A stretch of DNA of 64,000 nucleotides from Muscardinus avellanarius (GCA_963383645.1 OY726574.1:56433977-56497976); one strand, 5' to 3'. Counted from the stretch's first letter, positions 1 to 9,878 are shown. Notes: generated by a model from the letters alone, not told the origin. Made by a program: numbers and translations.

Positions 1-204
1 TTTCTCCCAGAAAAATAGAAGATAATTTTCTTGTGAGAATTAATTATCTACACTGTAATCAAATTTTAAAGGTCGCAGATCCATGTGAAAAAAAAAAAAA
101 CTTTTAACTTTCTGAATTTCCTCTTGCTCTGGTGTTCCTATTGGCACAAAGGCATTAGAAGAATTGTGAACTAGGGAAAGGGGCTTTAAAAATGGCCAAT
201 GAAG

Positions 205-395
205 ACCTGGGTGTGGTGGTGCACGCTTATAATCCCTGTACATGGGAGGCTGAGACAGGAAGATCACAGGTTCATGGCCAACCTCAGCAACTTGTGAGGC
301 CCTCCACAACCTACTGAGATTCTGTTTCAAAATAAAGAATTAAATAGGGCTGGGGGTGTAAATTGGAGGTAGAATGCCCCCGGCTCAATCCCCAT

Positions 396-399
<4 letters not shown>
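205..399 (+). mobile_element. B1-ID dimeric SINE
   Basis: Reads from CTGGGTGTGGTGGTGCACGC through the B1 half to an ID half (GCTGGGGGTGTAAATTGGAGGTAGAATGCCCC) and CAATCCCC. The B1-ID arrangement is the dimer known from squirrels. The A-tail has been replaced by a CA microsatellite. Confidence 0.88.
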
Positions 400-431
<32 letters not shown>

Positions 432-436
432 CACAC
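400..436. repeat. (CA)n microsatellite in a SINE tail
   Basis: About 18 CA units follow directly on the ID half of the preceding SINE, so the array probably grew from its tail. One AA interruption lies near the end. Confidence 0.95.
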
Positions 437-460
437 GGCCAATTAGAAGTAATTCAGTCT

Positions 461-878
461 TGGGTGGTGCACAGCTATAATCCCTGTACTTGGGAGACTG
501 AGATAGAAGGATCATAGCTCCATCCAGCCTCAGCAATTTAGGGAAACCCTCAACAAATTAGTGAAACCTTGTTTCAAAGTAAAAAATAGCCATGCATGGT
601 GACACACACTTATAATCCCAGCACTAGGGAGGCTGAGACAGGATGATCTCAGGTTTAAGATCAGCCTCAGCTATTTATACAGAATTTCAGCAACCTAGCA
701 AGACCCTGTTTCAAAAATAAAAAAGAGTTAGAGTATTACTTAGAAGTAGAATGCCTCTGGATTCAATCCCCAATGCAAATAAATTATAAAAAATAAATAA
801 AAAATAAGTCTGGGAGCGTCATTCAGAGGTAGTAGAAGGCCCCTGGATTCAATCCCCAGTACAAAAAAAAAAAAAAAA
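461..878 (+). mobile_element. Outer B1-ID SINE split by a second SINE
   Basis: The B1 half occupies 461-588 and the matching ID half (AAGTCTGGGAGCGTCATTCAGAGG) resumes near 806, ending in a run of A. The 9-bp repeat AAGTAATTC at 447-455 and 877-885 looks like the TSD of the outer element. The gap holds a complete second SINE. Confidence 0.8.
589..805 (+). mobile_element. Inner B1-ID SINE nested in the linker of another
   Basis: A complete copy starts at GCCATGCATGGTGACACAC and ends with AATCCCCAATGC and an A-rich tail. It sits in the A-rich linker between the outer copy's halves, flanked by AAAAAATA-like repeats, and is therefore the younger of the two. Confidence 0.8.
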
Positions 879-885
879 GTAATTC

Positions 886-1570
886 CGGCTTTCCAAGTTG
901 CAGGAGTCTCCCAGTTCACTCAAATCCCTCTCACAGGAAAATCCAACCCTGTCTTTATTCACCCCCATTCCATGGTTCTCTGTGTTGGAATCTGGGTACC
1001 AAGGGAGTTAGGGTGGCCCAGAAGAGCTCCTGGCCTTTTCCTGCCCTCTGGGACATTATTGCATCCAGAGTCCTGTCTGTGGCCCCTGGGCTCTGGCGGG
1101 AGGCACTGAAGTGTGGCCCCTCCAGTTTCTAGGTGTCCTGCAGCCCAGCTACCAGGCGACCAAGCCATAGCTGCTGCTCTTCCTCCGGCAGCAATGTGCC
1201 CCTCTCCCCCCCCTCTCATGTCACCCCATCCTCCACCAAGACAAAGGGACACTTAGAACAACATCCTTACACCAGCCTGGGTGGTGAGCAGTGGGGCTGG
1301 AAGCTCTGCACAAGCATCTCTAACCAAACATGAGGTCTCACCAGCCCATTTGGACTGGCAGAGGGCTTCTTCAGTGGCCATCTAGGAACGGTACCCAGAC
1401 ATACGGGGATATTCAAATCTTCCCATGCGCTGCCTTTGAGTTGCAAAGCAAGGAGCTGGAAGTAGGGTGTCGATGATGGAAACGCAAGTAAAGGGGGAAG
1501 TGATAGATGGAGACTAACCCATCTTCAACTCAACCTCAAACCACATCAGACTAACACAGAAGAGGAAAAA
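886..1570. other. Repeat-free stretch, nothing recognised
   Basis: Moderately GC-rich single-copy-looking sequence with short CT-rich runs (for example a C-rich tract near 1203-1215). Short open frames exist on both strands, but none has a recognisable domain, start context or splice sites. Confidence 0.4.
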
Positions 1571-2225
1571 CCACCCTCCAGGAAGATAGTATCAATTGGA
1601 CTCTTTCTTTAATGCACACTGTCCAGCATTCAATCTAAAATTACTATGCATGTGAAAAGTCAGGCCCATCATCAAAAGGAAAAACAAAAAATAAAATCAT
1701 ACAGTATTATCGCAGTTACCTTTGTATATCCTAAAATAACCATGATTAATCTGTTTAATAAAACAAAGCAAATATTGAACCAAGAGAATGAAAAGATACC
1801 AAGAGACAGCAGACTTCATTTTCCTAAAAGGAATGAATGAATTTTCTAAAATTGAAAATTTACACACTGAAAATATGCTTATCACATATTCCCATTCCAT
1901 CTTGATTTTTAATAAATACCTCAAAGAATCTAAACATCTCTCTCAGCACTCAGTAGATGGGTTTAACAGGAGATTGAAAACAATGGGCGTCCTCTGTAGA
2001 GGAAACAAGCCTGCTAATAGATTAGCTCAGTCACACCGTAAACAATAAGTAAGTGATCAAGTAGGCAGCAGCAATCCCCACCAAGTCACTTTAGTGTCCA
2101 GAGTTTTTACAGTATATTACCTAAAATACATTTAATAGTGAAATGATCATTTTCAATAAAAGCTGACAAAACAACTGGGTGTCTGTATTCAAAAAGCGAA
2201 GCTTCCTTCCACATCCCACCCTGCG
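1571..2225 (+). mobile_element. Possible old L1 fragment and unassigned A-rich sequence
   Basis: The stretch GTCCAGCATTCAATCTAAAATTA followed by CATGTGAAAAGTCAGGCCCATCATC resembles the 3' region of ancient mammalian L1M elements. The match is by memory of the consensus and weak. The part after about 1850 is unassigned. Confidence 0.3.
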
Positions 2226-2254
2226 CCCTGAATTGTTATTTTTTCTCTTTTGAA

Positions 2255-2390
2255 ATTATGAGGACTGAATCAAGGGCCCTGTGGGTGCTAGACAAGCACT
2301 ATACTGCGGAGCTGCACCCCCAAACCCAGAGCTTTGTGCACACTAGGCAAGTACGCCACCTCTCAGCCGCACCCCCAAGTTCAATACACC
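2255..2390 (-). mobile_element. ID-type SINE fragments
   Basis: Two antisense ID-like segments lie in a row, each with the pattern CTAGACAAGCACTATACTGCGGAGCTGCACCCCC. The first retains the canonical ID wording (tag-gcaagcact) rather than the dimer's AGAATGCCCC, so it may be a separate, older ID element. Confidence 0.5.
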
Positions 2391-2489
2391 AAGTACGCAC
2401 GTGTCCGTTTCACTTTTAATCTCACTATGATGTCTGATTACAACACACCAATAAAAGTATTAAAAAAAAACACAAAAAGATGAAACTTG

Positions 2490-3180
2490 AACTATATTTT
2501 GTACCATGTGAGGAAAACAACTTAAAGTGGATCATAAAAAACAAATATAAAGCCAAACCTAGAAGAAATACAGGAGGAAAACATGATTGTGAGTTAGGTC
2601 ATTATATCTTAGGTAAGGCGAGACATTAAGTATGAACTATCAAACCAAATTAATAATTTAGACTTCATAAAAAAATTGTGGTACTAAGAATGGAACCCAG
2701 CAACATTCTACATCCAAGCTTTGCCCTCAGCCTAATTTTTATTCTTTATTTAGAAACAGGGTCTCACTGAATTGTGAAGGGCCTCAATAGCTGAGGCTGT
2801 CTGTGAACCGCGATCCTCCTGTCTCAGCCTCCCGAGTGCTGGGATTCCAAGAGTGCACCACCACGCCCGGCTCTTCATCAAAATTTAAAACAAACTCCTA
2901 CTCCCCAAAATATTATCTTAATTAAAAGGACAAGCCAAATCTTTAGAAAAAACATATGCAAAACACATATATGGAAAATAATTAAAATTCAGATAATAGA
3001 AAAAACTTTTCCAACTCAATAATCAGAAAATAATCTCTCTTTCCCTCCAAAATAGGAAAAAAATTGAGCAATAGAAGATATGTAAATATATGAATCATAA
3101 GTAAATACATACAAGGATGATAAATATCATTAGTCATTAAGAAAATATAAATTAAAAGTATAATATTGCTCAGGTATTCT
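2490..3180 (+). mobile_element. Old L1 ORF2 3' fragment split by a SINE
   Basis: A-rich sequence with words typical of the ORF2 C-terminal region, such as AAATACAGGAGGAAAACAT, GACTTCAT and AACTCAATAATCAGAAAATAA. It is interrupted at about 2677-2872 by an antisense SINE and has many stops. A short L1-like 3' tail (CACACCAATAAAAGTATTAAA) lies just upstream. Confidence 0.6.
2677..2872 (-). mobile_element. B1-ID SINE inside old L1
   Basis: Antisense copy: TGTGGTACTAAGAATGGAACCCAG ... AGAAACAGGGTCTCACTGAATTG ... CACCACGCCCGGCT. CTTCAT followed by A-rich sequence occurs on both sides (about 2663 and 2873), consistent with a slightly decayed TSD. Confidence 0.85.
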
Positions 3181-3278
3181 CTGTTAAAGAAAAAAAAAAC
3201 AACAGAGCCAAGTTCTGGAGCAAGACTGAGGCCATCTTGAAAAAAAAGTTTGGAAGCTCCTTAAAATGTCTGATACTT

Positions 3279-3580
3279 AGCCGGGCGTGGTTGCGCACGC
3301 CTGTAATCCCAGCGCTTGGGAGGCTGAGACAGGAGGATTGCAAGGTTCGAAGCCAGCCTCAGCTACTTAGTGAGGCTCTCAGCAACTTAGTGAGACCCTG
3401 TTTCCGAATAAAGTATAAAATAGGTCTGGGAGTGTAGCCCGGAGGTTGAAAAGCCTCTGGGTTCTTCCCCCAGTACCACAAAAAATAATAATAAACAATA
3501 AAAAATAGGGCAGGGGGTATAGCTCAGAGGTAGAATGGCCCTGGGTTCCATCCCCAGTACCGCAAAAAAAAAAAAAAAAA
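3279..3580 (+). mobile_element. Trimeric SINE: B1-ID-ID with perfect TSD
   Basis: A B1 half and first ID half run to about 3480, followed by a short A-rich linker and a second complete ID half (AGGGGGTATAGCTCAGAGGTAGAATGG ... CCCCAGTACCGC), then a 17-base A run. The 11-bp TSD GTCTGATACTT flanks the whole unit at 3268-3278 and 3581-3591, so all three parts were inserted together. Confidence 0.85.
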
Positions 3581-3596
3581 GTCTGATACTTGCTTT

Positions 3597-4320
3597 TTGT
3601 ATTAATCAGGGTTCTCTGAAGAAATGGGGAACGACAGAATGTGCGTGTGGAGAGAGAATGAGAGAGACTCACAAGGAATTGTCTGGCACCCAATGTCTTT
3701 GTGTGCACCTGTTACCTAGGGCCTGTCTGCATCGAGGGTGGGTCCCCAGGTCAGGAAAGTCCCCAGTGTAATGGCAGTCTAAAACCTGGCAGGTTGGAGA
3801 TTCAGGAAGAGCCCAAGTTTCATTTCAAGTCCAAAAACAAGGGAAAAAAATTCCCTGTTCAAAGACTGCCAGGCTCTGCTGGGGTTTCTCCCCATTACCT
3901 GAAGACCTTTCAGTATCCCGACTACTCCCTAGAGAAACTCTATGGTCCTGGACGGGGCGGGGAGCGGAGGGAAGCCCAGCAGGTGCTGGGTGAATGCACG
4001 ACACTATCGCTGGGAACTACACTGTGACGTGAGACTACAGCGCACAAATAAAATAGTAAAACAAAACAGAACAAAGTCCAGCATTAAGAAAAACGCTGCC
4101 GGGCAGGAGGATTCCCTGACACGAAGGAGGGCCAGCCTTTTCGTTCTATTCAGACCAGATGATGCGGTGAGACACCCTGCCCTGTTTAATCTCCCGACTT
4201 AGGTATCAACTTCATCCAAAGACACCCACACTGAAACACCCAGAACACTGTTTGATCTCTTACTGAGCCCCTGTGGGACGGCCAGGTTGAAATACAACAA
4301 TTAGCCATCATTCTTACCTA
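3597..4320 (-). mobile_element. LTR-like interspersed element, interrupted
   Basis: Begins TTAATCAGGGTTCTCTGAAGAAA and ends with the block CATCCAAAGACACCCACACTGAAACACCCAGAACACTG. Both ends match a widespread mammalian repeat whose database name I cannot give with certainty. A second copy lies at about 46045-46560. The middle (about 3930-4090) is foreign and ends like an L1 3' tail. Confidence 0.5.
3930..4090 (+). mobile_element. Short L1 3'-end-like insertion
   Basis: The wording GGTGCTGGGTGAATGCACGACACTATCGCTGGGAACTACACTGTGACG and then CACAAATAAAATAGTAAAACAAAAC resembles the terminal 3' UTR and tail of the L1 family seen elsewhere here (for example 34800-34890). It sits inside the LTR-like element. 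Confidence 0.4.
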
Positions 4321-4534
4321 GGTATTTGTCCAAAAGAAAGAAATATGTCCACACCAAACCCGATGGAAATCCTTAGAGCGATGTATCATAACCACCGAAC
4401 TGGAAACGCCTCAAATATCCACCAGCCAATAATGAGTGTAAAGGGACAAGACCGCCTGCTCAGTCTCTTCTGATGCACAAACCCGTTGTGGTGCCACTCC
4501 ACAACAGATCAACACTCAGCAATTAAAACAAAAT
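4321..4534. other. Probable L1-derived 3' ORF2 remnant
   Basis: CAAAAGAAAGAAATATGTCCACACC, then CATAACCACCGAACTGGAAACGCC and CCACCAGCCAATAATGAGTG follow the order of L1 ORF2 C-terminal coding sequence on the plus strand. The reading frame is broken. Confidence 0.4.
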
Positions 4535-4716
4535 ACGGCCTCGCGTGGTGGGTACCCCTGTAGTCCCAGTCTTAGGAGGCTGAGATAAAAGGGACGGCAG
4601 GTTTGAGGTTGGTCTCAGCAACTTAATGAGAACCTGTCTCAAAAAAAAAAAAAATTGTGTGTGTGTGGGGGGGGGAGGGAATTGGAGGTTGAATACCCCT
4701 GGGTTCAATCACTGAT
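4535..4716 (+). mobile_element. B1-ID SINE
   Basis: CGGCCTCGCGTGGTGGGTACCCC opens the B1 half. The linker carries a T/G-rich insertion (TGTGTGTGTGGGGGGGGG) and the ID half ends GGGTTCAATCACTGATA. A GAAA array follows. Confidence 0.82.
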
Positions 4717-4762
<46 letters not shown>

Positions 4763-4781
4763 GAAGGAAGGAAGGAAGAAA
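4717..4781. repeat. (GAAA)n then (GGAA)n array
   Basis: About eleven GAAA units change to GGAA units near 4761. The purine-only strand follows a SINE tail and looks like an expanded A-rich tail. Confidence 0.93.
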
Positions 4782-5039
4782 GGCACATTCCGCAACATGA
4801 ATAAATCTCAGACACATTATGCTAAGTGGAAAAGTGCACATCTAGGAGATTATACATTATGATTTATTTACATGATATTCTAGAAAAGGTAAGACTATAG
4901 ACGCAGAAAAGAGACTCGTGGAGCTGAAGATGTAGAAAGGAAAATGATCACAGGGGCACAGAAGAAGCGTTAGGTTGATAGAAAAATTCTAATCTTAGTG
5001 TTAGTGGTGGTCACATGCCTACATTGGGCAAATATTGTC

Positions 5040-5042
<3 letters not shown>
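4782..5042 (+). mobile_element. L1 3' ORF2/UTR fragment
   Basis: GCAACATGAATAAATCTCAGACACATTATGCTAAGTG is the end-of-ORF2 wording of L1, with the usual following GATTTATTTACATGATATTCTAG. It is an old, frame-broken copy. Confidence 0.5.

Positions 5043-5089
<47 letters not shown>
5043..5089. repeat. (TG)n microsatellite
   Basis: About 23 perfect TG units sit at the tail end of an antisense SINE. Read on the minus strand it is a CA array growing out of the SINE tail. Confidence 0.95.
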
Positions 5090-5282
5090 TGCTAGGGATT
5101 GAACCCAGGGGCATTCTACCTTCGAGCTACACCCCAGCCTTCCTTTTAGTCTTGATTTTGAAACAGGGCCTCACTAAGTTGTGGAGGGCCTTACTAAGTA
5201 GCTGAGGCTGGCCACAAACCCGGATTCTCCTATCTCAGCCTCCCAAGTACTGGGATCGCAAGTGTGCACCACCACGGCTGGC
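5090..5282 (-). mobile_element. B1-ID SINE
   Basis: Antisense: GCTAGGGATTGAACCCAGGGGCATTCTACCTTCGAGCTACACCCCAGCC, then TTTTGAAACAGGGCCTCACTAAG ... CACCACCACGGCTGGCT. Both halves are complete. Confidence 0.9.
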
Positions 5283-5490
5283 TTAGATTTTGTCAAATTT
5301 TAACATGAAATCAGGGTAAATTTCCCTTCATCTAAACTGTGCCTCAATAAAACCTGGTTTTAAAAATTGCCACAGGTCCAATTCTACAATGCTTTCTGCT
5401 TTCATGGAAGACTTAGACCATTTGATGTCTTCTTTTCCTTTTTGCACTAGGCCCCCAAACGACATTCCCTCTTTCTGTTTTTTTTTTCCT
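5283..5490. other. Short gap with an L1-like tail
   Basis: TGTCAAATTTTAACATGAAATCAGGG ... CTCAATAAAACCTGG resembles a decayed L1 3' end; the remainder is unassigned. Confidence 0.3.
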
Positions 5491-5493
5491 TTT

Positions 5494-5562
5494 TATATGT
5501 GTATTTGTGTGTATGTATGTGTGAGTGCACACATGTACATGTATATGTGTGTGTGTGTGTGT
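5494..5562. repeat. Imperfect TG/TA array
   Basis: Mixed TATG, TGTG and CACATGTACATG units are followed by about ten perfect TG units next to an antisense SINE tail. Confidence 0.85.
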
Positions 5563-5738
5563 TAGTGAGGATTGAACTCACGGACATTCTACCTCTGAGC
5601 TACATCACAGTCCTATTTTATTTTTTTTATTTTGAAACACAGTCTTGCTAAGTTGCTGAGATTCTAAGTTGCTGAAGCTGGCCTTGAACCTGTGATCCTT
5701 CCATCTCAACCTCCGAAGGGATTATGGGCATGGGCCTA
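5563..5738 (-). mobile_element. B1-ID SINE
   Basis: Antisense copy: GTGAGGATTGAACTCACGGACATTCTACCTCTGAGC ... TTTTGAAACACAGTCTTGCTAAG ... CTTGAACCTGTGATCCTTCC. It contains a small duplication (GCTGAGATTCTAAGTTGCTGA), and its 5' end is worn (GGGCATGGGCC). Confidence 0.82.
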
Positions 5739-6325
5739 AGCATATTCCTTTTTCTAAGTTGTTTTCTCCAAAAGTAGTGGCCTTCCTGAGACTTTAACTC
5801 TGTTTCACACATCTGCCAGATCCCTTCATTTTGATTTGTAGATAACCAGTGCTGTGCTCTGACCATACTGTGTAATTTCCCTTTTAGAGACGGCCCCGGG
5901 ACAGGACTGCGCCTGGCTTTCACTTCTGTGCGCAGTCTAACCTGACTCCACAGCAGGGAGGATCCAGTCATCCTCTGGTGTTCATTTATTTTCAAACTTC
6001 CATGAAAATGGAAGGTTAGAGAATGTCCTTTTACTCTGCAGGCCATGTGGCATTCCGTTTGTTCTCTCTGGTTTTATTGGCTTGGGGAAGAGATTGATAT
6101 TATACTATCTGGTTGATACATTTATCTCACCGTTCTCAGGCGTGTTGTTTTGCATGTTAGGAATCTGCTGAAACTTCCTTTTCGCCTGCTCTGTACTCAA
6201 ATTTGCTAAATTTCATAAAAGCTCTTGAGAAGAATGTGAATTACCTTTTTCTTGAGCACAGGAACTTGTTGGTTATATTAACAAATTCTTCAGAAGCTTA
6301 TTAAGACTTTGTTTGCATACAGAAG
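5739..6325. other. Repeat-poor stretch, nothing recognised
   Basis: Single-copy-looking sequence without a recognised repeat or exon. A minus-strand open frame of about 130 codons runs through it into the neighbouring SINE, with no domain or plausible start, so I do not call a gene. Confidence 0.4.
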
Positions 6326-6500
6326 TGCCCGGCGTGGTGGTACACACTTTTATCCCAGTACTTAGGAGGCTGAAACAGGAAGATTACAGATTTGAAGCCT
6401 TAGCAACTTAGAGTGACCCTGTTTCAAAAAAATAAAATAAGGCTAGGGGTGTAGCTCTGAGATAGACTGTCTCTGGGTTAAATCTGTAGTGCCAAAATAA
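6326..6500 (+). mobile_element. B1-ID SINE
   Basis: GCCCGGCGTGGTGGTACACAC begins the copy, with a shortened middle (AGCCTTAGCAACTTAGAGTGACCCTG) and the ID half GGCTAGGGGTGTAGCTCTGAGATAGAC. Confidence 0.86.
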
Positions 6501-6714
6501 AAGTACTTCTGATAGATGTATGATTTAAAATTCCAAAATGATCTCATATTTAAGTAGATGATAAGATGTTGTGATCATTATATATTAAACTCACATCCAC
6601 CTAGAAAGTCTGCATGTTAATTCCTAATCCATAATAGAATTTATACTCTAAAAATAATGTAAATGAAGTAGTTAACAATAAAACTGTACCAAAAAATGTT
6701 TAAAATTCATGATG
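6501..6714. other. Unassigned A/T-rich spacer
   Basis: No recognised repeat or gene. The segment ends in the target site of the following SINE. Confidence 0.35.
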
Positions 6715-6715
6715 A

Positions 6716-6928
6716 GGCCAGGTATGGTGACGCATGCTTGTAATTTCGGTATGTGGATGGCTGATCAGGAGGACTGCAGGTTCACGGCCAGCCTCAGTTA
6801 CTTAGGGAGGCCTCTGCAACTTAGTGAGATCCTGTTTCAAAATAGAGAATAAAAAATAGGGCTGGGGGTGTAGCTTGAAGGTAGAATGTCCCTGGGTTCA
6901 ACCCCTAGTACAGCAAAGAGAAAAAAAA
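6716..6928 (+). mobile_element. B1-ID SINE with TSD
   Basis: Complete copy ending CCCCTAGTACAGC and an A-rich tail. The flanks AAATTCATGATGAG (about 6702-6715) and AAATCCATGATGAG (about 6927-6940) differ at one base and represent the TSD. Confidence 0.88.
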
Positions 6929-6940
6929 ATCCATGATGAG

Positions 6941-7829
6941 TGTCCATTTTGCAAAACTGTGAATTTCTAGAATCAAACTATTTGAAGCAATTTTTAAACA
7001 AGGAGTGCTATACATGCTTATTATATTAACCACAGAAAGAAGATGAAATATGTAATAGTGCTTGACATAAAAGTACCAATTAAAAACATCCTGGAGAGAA
7101 CTCATTTTGGATATTATGGTTTGTGTGACTAAAAGTATTCATCTTATTAGCCAGAAAGCCTCCCTTAAAAATCTTTACATGATATCAGTCAAAAATGGCA
7201 TAACCTGGATCTGTGGGTTGCGAGAAGATTTTATCTAACTGAACTAGCAGGATACTGCTGTTGGAGTACAGCAGAGATATGCCATTATAGTTCTCTCTCT
7301 TCCAATAAAGTCCTACTTGATTCTGATAAATCTTAAATAACCTTTTGGCACAAGACATAAACCTCTGAGACTTAAGAATGTCAAAGCCACTTTTGCTAGA
7401 CATTTGATAAATTCCCACGGAAATACAACTTGGAGGTATTTTTTTTTATCATCTGGTTTTATTCCTACAAACTGGAGTAACTGGCCAGGAGGGACTGTCA
7501 GCAAATCATTAGCAAGATATAAATTTTAAAAGTCATTGTCTTCTGTGTGATGAAGAGCACGGTATTAATACACAGGACTTCGAGCGGGCTTTGCAGGGTC
7601 ACTGGCAGAGGTAACTGGATCCAGGAGAGTGAGGAGAAAGCCTGTTTCCCTTCAAAATTCTACTTGAACAACTCAGAATGCAGTAAAAGGGTTCCTTTAC
7701 TAAGGTAGTAATCCTTAATTACTACCTCTGCTGGTAGTTCTGTTTTTCCCTGTAGACCAGTGAAAAATAAAACATTTCTTGCATGATGGAAGACTAATTC
7801 ACTTTTCTCAATGAATAAATAAACTGCAG
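6941..7829. other. Repeat-poor 0.9 kb, nothing recognised
   Basis: AT-rich sequence without recognisable SINE, L1 or LTR words. Open frames of 63-77 codons on the minus strand have no domain. I see no splice-bounded exon. Confidence 0.4.
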
Positions 7830-8098
7830 CTAGGCCTAGTGATGCACACCTGTAATCTCAGTACGTGGGAAGCTGAGATGGGAGGATTGCAAGTTCAAGG
7901 ACAGCCCCAGCAAGTAGTGAGACTCTCACCAACCTACTGAGACACTGTTTCAAAATAAAATAGGACTCAGGGTATAGCTCAGAGGTAGGATGACCCTGGG
8001 TTCAATCCCCAGTACTATTAAAAATAGCAAGAACTGGAGGGTATAGCTTGGAGGTCAAATGCCTCTAAGTTCATTCCTCAATACCAGAAAGAAGAAGT
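7830..8098 (+). mobile_element. SINE with two ID halves (B1-ID-ID)
   Basis: After the B1 half, one ID half ends CAATCCCCAGTACTATTAAAAA at about 8022. A second, more diverged ID half (CTGGAGGGTATAGCTTGGAGGTC ... CAATACCAG) follows directly. The layout resembles the trimer at 3279-3580, but no clear TSD is visible, so two events are possible. Confidence 0.7.
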
Positions 8099-8986
8099 AA
8101 AATTAAATAAAGGAGCTTCAATAAATTCTCACAAGCCCAATGTAATAAAGGACTTTTTTCAATGTACATACATTTGCATTCCAGAGCCCGTCTGACTGTG
8201 TATCCTGTACTAACAGAGGGAAAGATGGCATTCAACAATATTTTTAAATTCACTCACTCACTTTTAGAGAGTTTATGACTCCAGGAAGCTAGTAATGGGA
8301 TTGGAAGTAAAAGGTCAAGTGCTCTTGTCTAGACAAGGACACTAGTGACCATAAAGTATGATTATGGGGCTGTTATTATAGCCTATCTGAATGGAATCAG
8401 GGCAGAAATCCAGCATCCAGGTTTCCTGAACCCGCTTTGACCATCTTCTGAAAGGGGGCCCAGTAGTGTAATTCAAGGTCTGGAGAGAAAGCGACATGTA
8501 TTCCTATCAGGGAAACTCTAGGCAGGTCCTAGCAACCAAATGGCGGAAAGTGCATCTACCAGTATGGTTCAAAGGCCATCCTTAACTGCAAGAAATGGAA
8601 TTTCCCTAACTAGAAAAGTACATTCTACCAAAGATACTTGCACACTTTTATAGACTTGCTTTTTTGAGAGGCTGAACTGAGTGTCAAGATATTTATCAAC
8701 TCTCTGAGACAAAAAGTCACCATCGGATAGAAACATATACAATCTTCATATACATGAATATATGTGAATATATATATATATATGAATATGCTTGACAGAC
8801 TTTCCTCTGGAACTGGTGCTCATAAGCTTCTCGTCTCATCCCCTCGACGGACCATGGTCTAACTGCGTTTGCTACATGATCTATGGGGTGAAGAGAATTG
8901 CAGAGAGGAACAAAAGCAATAGTTAACTCCACAATTACCAAAGTTGCTGCTGTTTTCATTATAAAAAAAAGTTAAAAAAAAAAAAA
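8099..8986. other. Repeat-poor stretch with a short (TA)n
   Basis: No gene or interspersed repeat recognised. A short TA/ATG-rich patch lies at 8755-8785 (TATATATATATATATG). Confidence 0.4.
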
Positions 8987-8987
8987 G

Positions 8988-9166
8988 GTAGGCGTGGTGC
9001 CGCACCCCTGTAATCCTAGTACTTGGGAGGCTGAGACAGAAGGATCGCGGGTTTGAAGCCAGCCTTAGCAACATTGCAAGACCCTGTTCTCAAATAAAAA
9101 AATAAAACCGGAGGTCTGGGGAGTGCGTTGGAGGTAGAATGCCCCTGAGATCAATCCCGGGCATGG
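8988..9166 (+). mobile_element. B1-ID SINE
   Basis: GTAGGCGTGGTGCCGCACCCC opens the B1 half; the ID half is GGTCTGGGGAGTGCGTTGGAGGTAGAATGCCCC. The tail runs into the long CA/CG tract. Confidence 0.85.
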
Positions 9167-9173
9167 ACACGCG

Positions 9174-9214
<41 letters not shown>

Positions 9215-9443
9215 ACACACGCGTGCACATACGCGTGCACACACGCACACACATGCGCGCGCACACACACGCACACACACACGTGCACATACGCGCGCGC
9301 GCACACGCACGCACACGCACGCACACGCGTGCACACACGCAAGCACATGCGCGCGCGCACACACACGCACACACACGCACACGCGTGCACATACGCGCGC
9401 ACACACACACACACGCACATGCGCACACACACACACACACACA
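9167..9443. repeat. 277-bp alternating purine-pyrimidine tract (CA/CG)
   Basis: Strict alternation of purine and pyrimidine, made of (CG)n blocks of up to about seven units mixed with (CA)n, GCGTGCACATACGCG blocks and similar. The only break in alternation is an AA at 9341-9342. This composition is the classic left-handed (Z) DNA-forming type. It begins at the tail of a SINE. Confidence 0.95.
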
Positions 9444-9598
9444 GTGTAAGCATTGCTCTCCTTCATGTTCCTCAAAAATACCACTTTTACTTCATGCTTA
9501 AAAACATTAAATTGTGGGACTATAAAACAAAAGAAAGGATGGGGAAGGTATTCTTTGTGAAGGGACATCAAATCTTAGAGGTAAAAAAATCACAATTT

Positions 9599-9777
9599 CG
9601 GGGGGCACTAGAGTTGAACCCAGGGGCATTCTACCTCTGAGCTACACCCCTGACCTTTTAATTTTTATTTTGAAACAAAGTCTTGTTAAATTGATAAGGC
9701 TGACCTCAAACCTGCAAACCTCCGATCTCAGCCTCCCAAGTGCTGGGATTATAGGCATGCGCCACCATACTCTGCTG
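9599..9777 (-). mobile_element. B1-ID SINE with perfect TSD
   Basis: Antisense copy between two perfect 14-bp repeats, AAAAATCACAATTT, at 9585-9598 and 9778-9791. It runs from GGGGGCACTAGAGTTGAACCC to CGCCACCATACTCTGCT. Confidence 0.92.
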
Positions 9778-9811
9778 AAAAATCACAATTTTTAAAATCA
9801 CATTTTCAACA

Positions 9812-9812
<1 letters not shown>

Positions 9813-9872
<60 letters not shown>

Positions 9873-9877
9873 TATAT
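9813..9877. repeat. (TA)n microsatellite
   Basis: About 32 TA units with a single TG variant near 9853, next to the tail of the following antisense SINE. Confidence 0.95.
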
Positions 9878-9878
9878 T

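Noticed and set aside
3268..3591. tRNA gene call from the A- and B-box-like words of ID and B1 halves
   Set aside because: The promoter boxes are those of pol III SINEs; no cloverleaf with acceptor stem and anticodon arm can be drawn.
5648..6046. A 132-codon minus-strand open frame
   Set aside because: It ends inside a SINE, has no recognisable domain and no promoter or splice evidence; length is within chance for a 64-kb AT-moderate window.
9065..9640. Several overlapping open frames of 100-168 codons rich in Cys-Val, His-Thr or Arg-Ala
   Set aside because: They are translations of the CA/CG dinucleotide tract in different frames, with no biased start context or domain.
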